A stretch of DNA of 64,000 bases from Hirudo medicinalis. Taxonomy: Eukaryota > Annelida > Clitellata > Hirudinida > Hirudinidae. The DNA is taken from positions 1 through 64,000 of the forward strand of contig MPNW01000512.1 of the NCBI GenBank assembly GCA_011800805.1. The letters are read 5' to 3'. The first letter of the stretch is position 1. Each line of letters begins with the position of its first letter. Below, one piece after another: positions 62,045 to 64,000 of the stretch. The notes below the pieces were generated by a model. It saw only the letters and a program-made list of their open reading frames with translations, did not search any database and had not been told where the DNA came from. Made by a program: the position numbers and the translations under genes.

Positions 62045-64000
62045 TGAGTCATTTCCAGACAGATATACATCGATGCTCTTCCAACTCTTAATTACATGTA
62101 ACAGTGGCTTTATTTGTTGTAATTTAAGCTTAATTACACAAATAATATAATATTACATAAATACATTAATTAATTATATTGATACAAATATAACTACAAT
62201 TATAACTAAAATATTTATAATAATAATTTTATTTTTGTAATAATTAATATCTCACATTAGTTCTTAGAATAAGGTTTTATATTTTTAGATACCGCAATAA
62301 AAAAAAATAGAATAAAGTTTTTAGAAAAATGAAATTGGATGCGCGGATGATATTTTATTATTTGATATTGTGAGAAAGTTTTTAAATTGTTTTTGGCAAT
62401 ATTTTTCATTTTCAAGGAAACTCTCAAGTTTAATTCTCAGACGGCTTTCAACCATTTCAACCATTTCAACCATTTCAACCATGTTCGATAAACTTTTTAA
62501 AAACTGAAAAATGTGGCAATTTTGTTTGCTTTTACAATTTAAAAATGAATGAGATGCAAATGTTGCGATTGAAATGTTCAACACGGCCTTAAATTTTTAC
62601 AGTCGCTAATATTTAAATTCTTATCATTTGAATTTCATTTATTTTATTATGTGCACTTAACTGAAGAATTTCAAAGACCTTATCGTGTGATAATCACTCA
62701 TGCATCATGTTGGACTACAATTGAACGATGCGAAAGCAATCCGATTGTGACTGCTTCGACATCATTACTTCTGTAATTTAAAACATAAATAAATGTTTCT
62801 CTTTGTTTTTTTTTATTCGTAGTTTTTGTAAATGAAATTATTGATAAAAAGGAATGAACGAGATTAAAAATTTACATTTACATTAAAACTTAAATCAGAC
62901 GTCGTTATTTATTAAATTCTAGGTTTGGAAGTTTTTATAACATTTTTTTTTGAGTTTGTAAGTATTACAACATTCTCAAACCGTGTCAATAAATTTGTTT
63001 CTGCAGAGGCCGACAATATCTTGAAGAGCAGAATATCTTCGAAGCATGTGCGCGATGTGTTTAGCGGTCGCACGGAAGATAATTCTGAGTGGTTTATTAG
63101 GGCAGAATTGTGTGCCACTGACAGGAATTATGATATAAATGAAATAATTGTCATCTTCATTCTTCCTGTAACGTTGATTTGGTTTTAGTGGCTGCTTAAT
63201 TTTGTCACGGTGAAGGATTTTTTGTTTTTTGAGGCAATCATCAAATGAGAGATCAAATGTTTCTAAAATCATCTGAAATCTCTTGAGATTTTCCAGAATC
63301 TCATTTTGTAAATAGTATTTACCTTTCGATGACATTGATTTGTGACAACATCGAGTTTCTTAGTATATGGAAATGACCGGATGCCTCTAACGAGGAAGTC
63401 TTCGATTCCCAATAAACAATGAAAATCAACTCATATCAGATATAACAAGTTCGCTAGCTACTCGATCAAGTGAAAACTATTTTCCTGGTTTATAAAAATA
63501 TGTAATCAATGAAAAAATCAACGAAATATGATATCACCTATATTGAATATCACATCAATGAGATATGTTTTATGACCTTGTTTTGTACGATATTTCAAAA
63601 TTAATTCATTTAAATGATTTGAATGCGAAACTCCTCTTGAATAAAGAAATTGAGATTTACTCGAATACAAAAATAGCACATCTGATCTCAGTTGTTTGAG
63701 CTCTCAATCAGTCATCTCGTGACTGCAGCAGAGTTCATGAAAGTGATTTATTTGTAGAAGCTAATTACTACTATAATTATAATTATAATAATATTAGAAT
63801 TATATATGTATATATATACTATTATGTTATAATTATAATATTATAATTATATAATATTGAACATATATATAATATTTAATTATTCAATATTATAATTATT
63901 ATAATATAATTATAATATATAATATAATAATAATTATTATAATATAATCACTAAAACAAAACAACATCTATTCAATTACCATGAATTATTTTTGTTTTAT
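62045..64000. other. Intergenic end of the window
   Basis: AT-rich DNA. A triplicated CAACCATTT word lies at 62451-62480. A palindromic TATAATTA-rich stretch occupies 63770-63955 and can fold extensively. Overlapping frames on both strands at 62925-63335 are discussed under rejected items. Confidence 0.5.

Noticed and set aside
62925..63335. Overlapping frames of 87 (+) and 119 (-) residues
   Set aside because: Both look plausible: the + strand has a good TTTCTGCAG acceptor at 63007 and the - strand an ATG with a following GTAAAT donor. They cannot both be the main coding strand and neither resembles a family I know.

Overview
This is a window of animal nuclear DNA, AT-rich, with multi-exon genes, GT-AG introns from about 60 bp to almost 12 kb, abundant trinucleotide repeats and decayed retrotransposons. 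The gene set (protostome-type D2 dopamine receptor, CaMKII, DDX3, RPP21, CFAP119 and a divergent peptide-type GPCR) fits a lophotrochozoan invertebrate. An annelid such as a leech is my best guess, but that is inference. One 661-base N gap (11255-11915) and three single Ns show it is a draft assembly.

Layout. From 1 to 15.2 kb is the 3' part of a D2-like dopamine receptor gene on the + strand (TM3 to stop; the upstream exons lie outside the window). Its last intron is nearly 12 kb and holds a candidate hAT-type element (5728-7894), which itself contains a 400-residue antisense reading frame with a signal peptide. At 17.5 kb is a broken hAT transposase fragment. At 18.6-19.3 kb is a compact four-exon RPP21 gene (RNase P subunit, 156 aa), followed by a small two-exon gene of unknown function (20.2-20.5 kb). 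From 21.1 to 30.3 kb is a complete 18-exon CaMKII gene on the - strand (514 aa). After a decayed coding-like block (31.9-32.5 kb) comes a complete 20-exon DDX3/PL10 RNA helicase on the - strand (32.6-39.1 kb, 901 aa), with a LINE remnant in one intron and a 61-bp insertion inside that LINE. A 444-bp MITE-like element (40.9-41.3 kb) separates it from a CFAP119/CCDC189 gene on the - strand (41.5-43.5 kb). From 43.5 to 55.6 kb there is mostly repeat-rich intergenic DNA with a LINE 3' fragment, a structured three-helix inverted repeat and a CRE/YY1-type promoter-like module. At 55.6-57.0 kb is a two-exon class A GPCR on the - strand. The remainder to 64 kb is intergenic DNA with a minisatellite, a second copy of the 48-kb LINE family and long AT-rich repeats.

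The genes do not form a pathway; this is ordinary eukaryotic linkage. Exon coordinates were derived by hand from reading frame, splice-site dinucleotides and protein-family knowledge. For CaMKII, DDX3 and RPP21 the summed exon lengths are exact multiples of three. I did not find a convincing new system. The most unusual items are the secreted Ser-rich frame inside the hAT-like element, the hammerhead-like three-way junction at 49.1 kb, and several sequence departures in otherwise conserved proteins.
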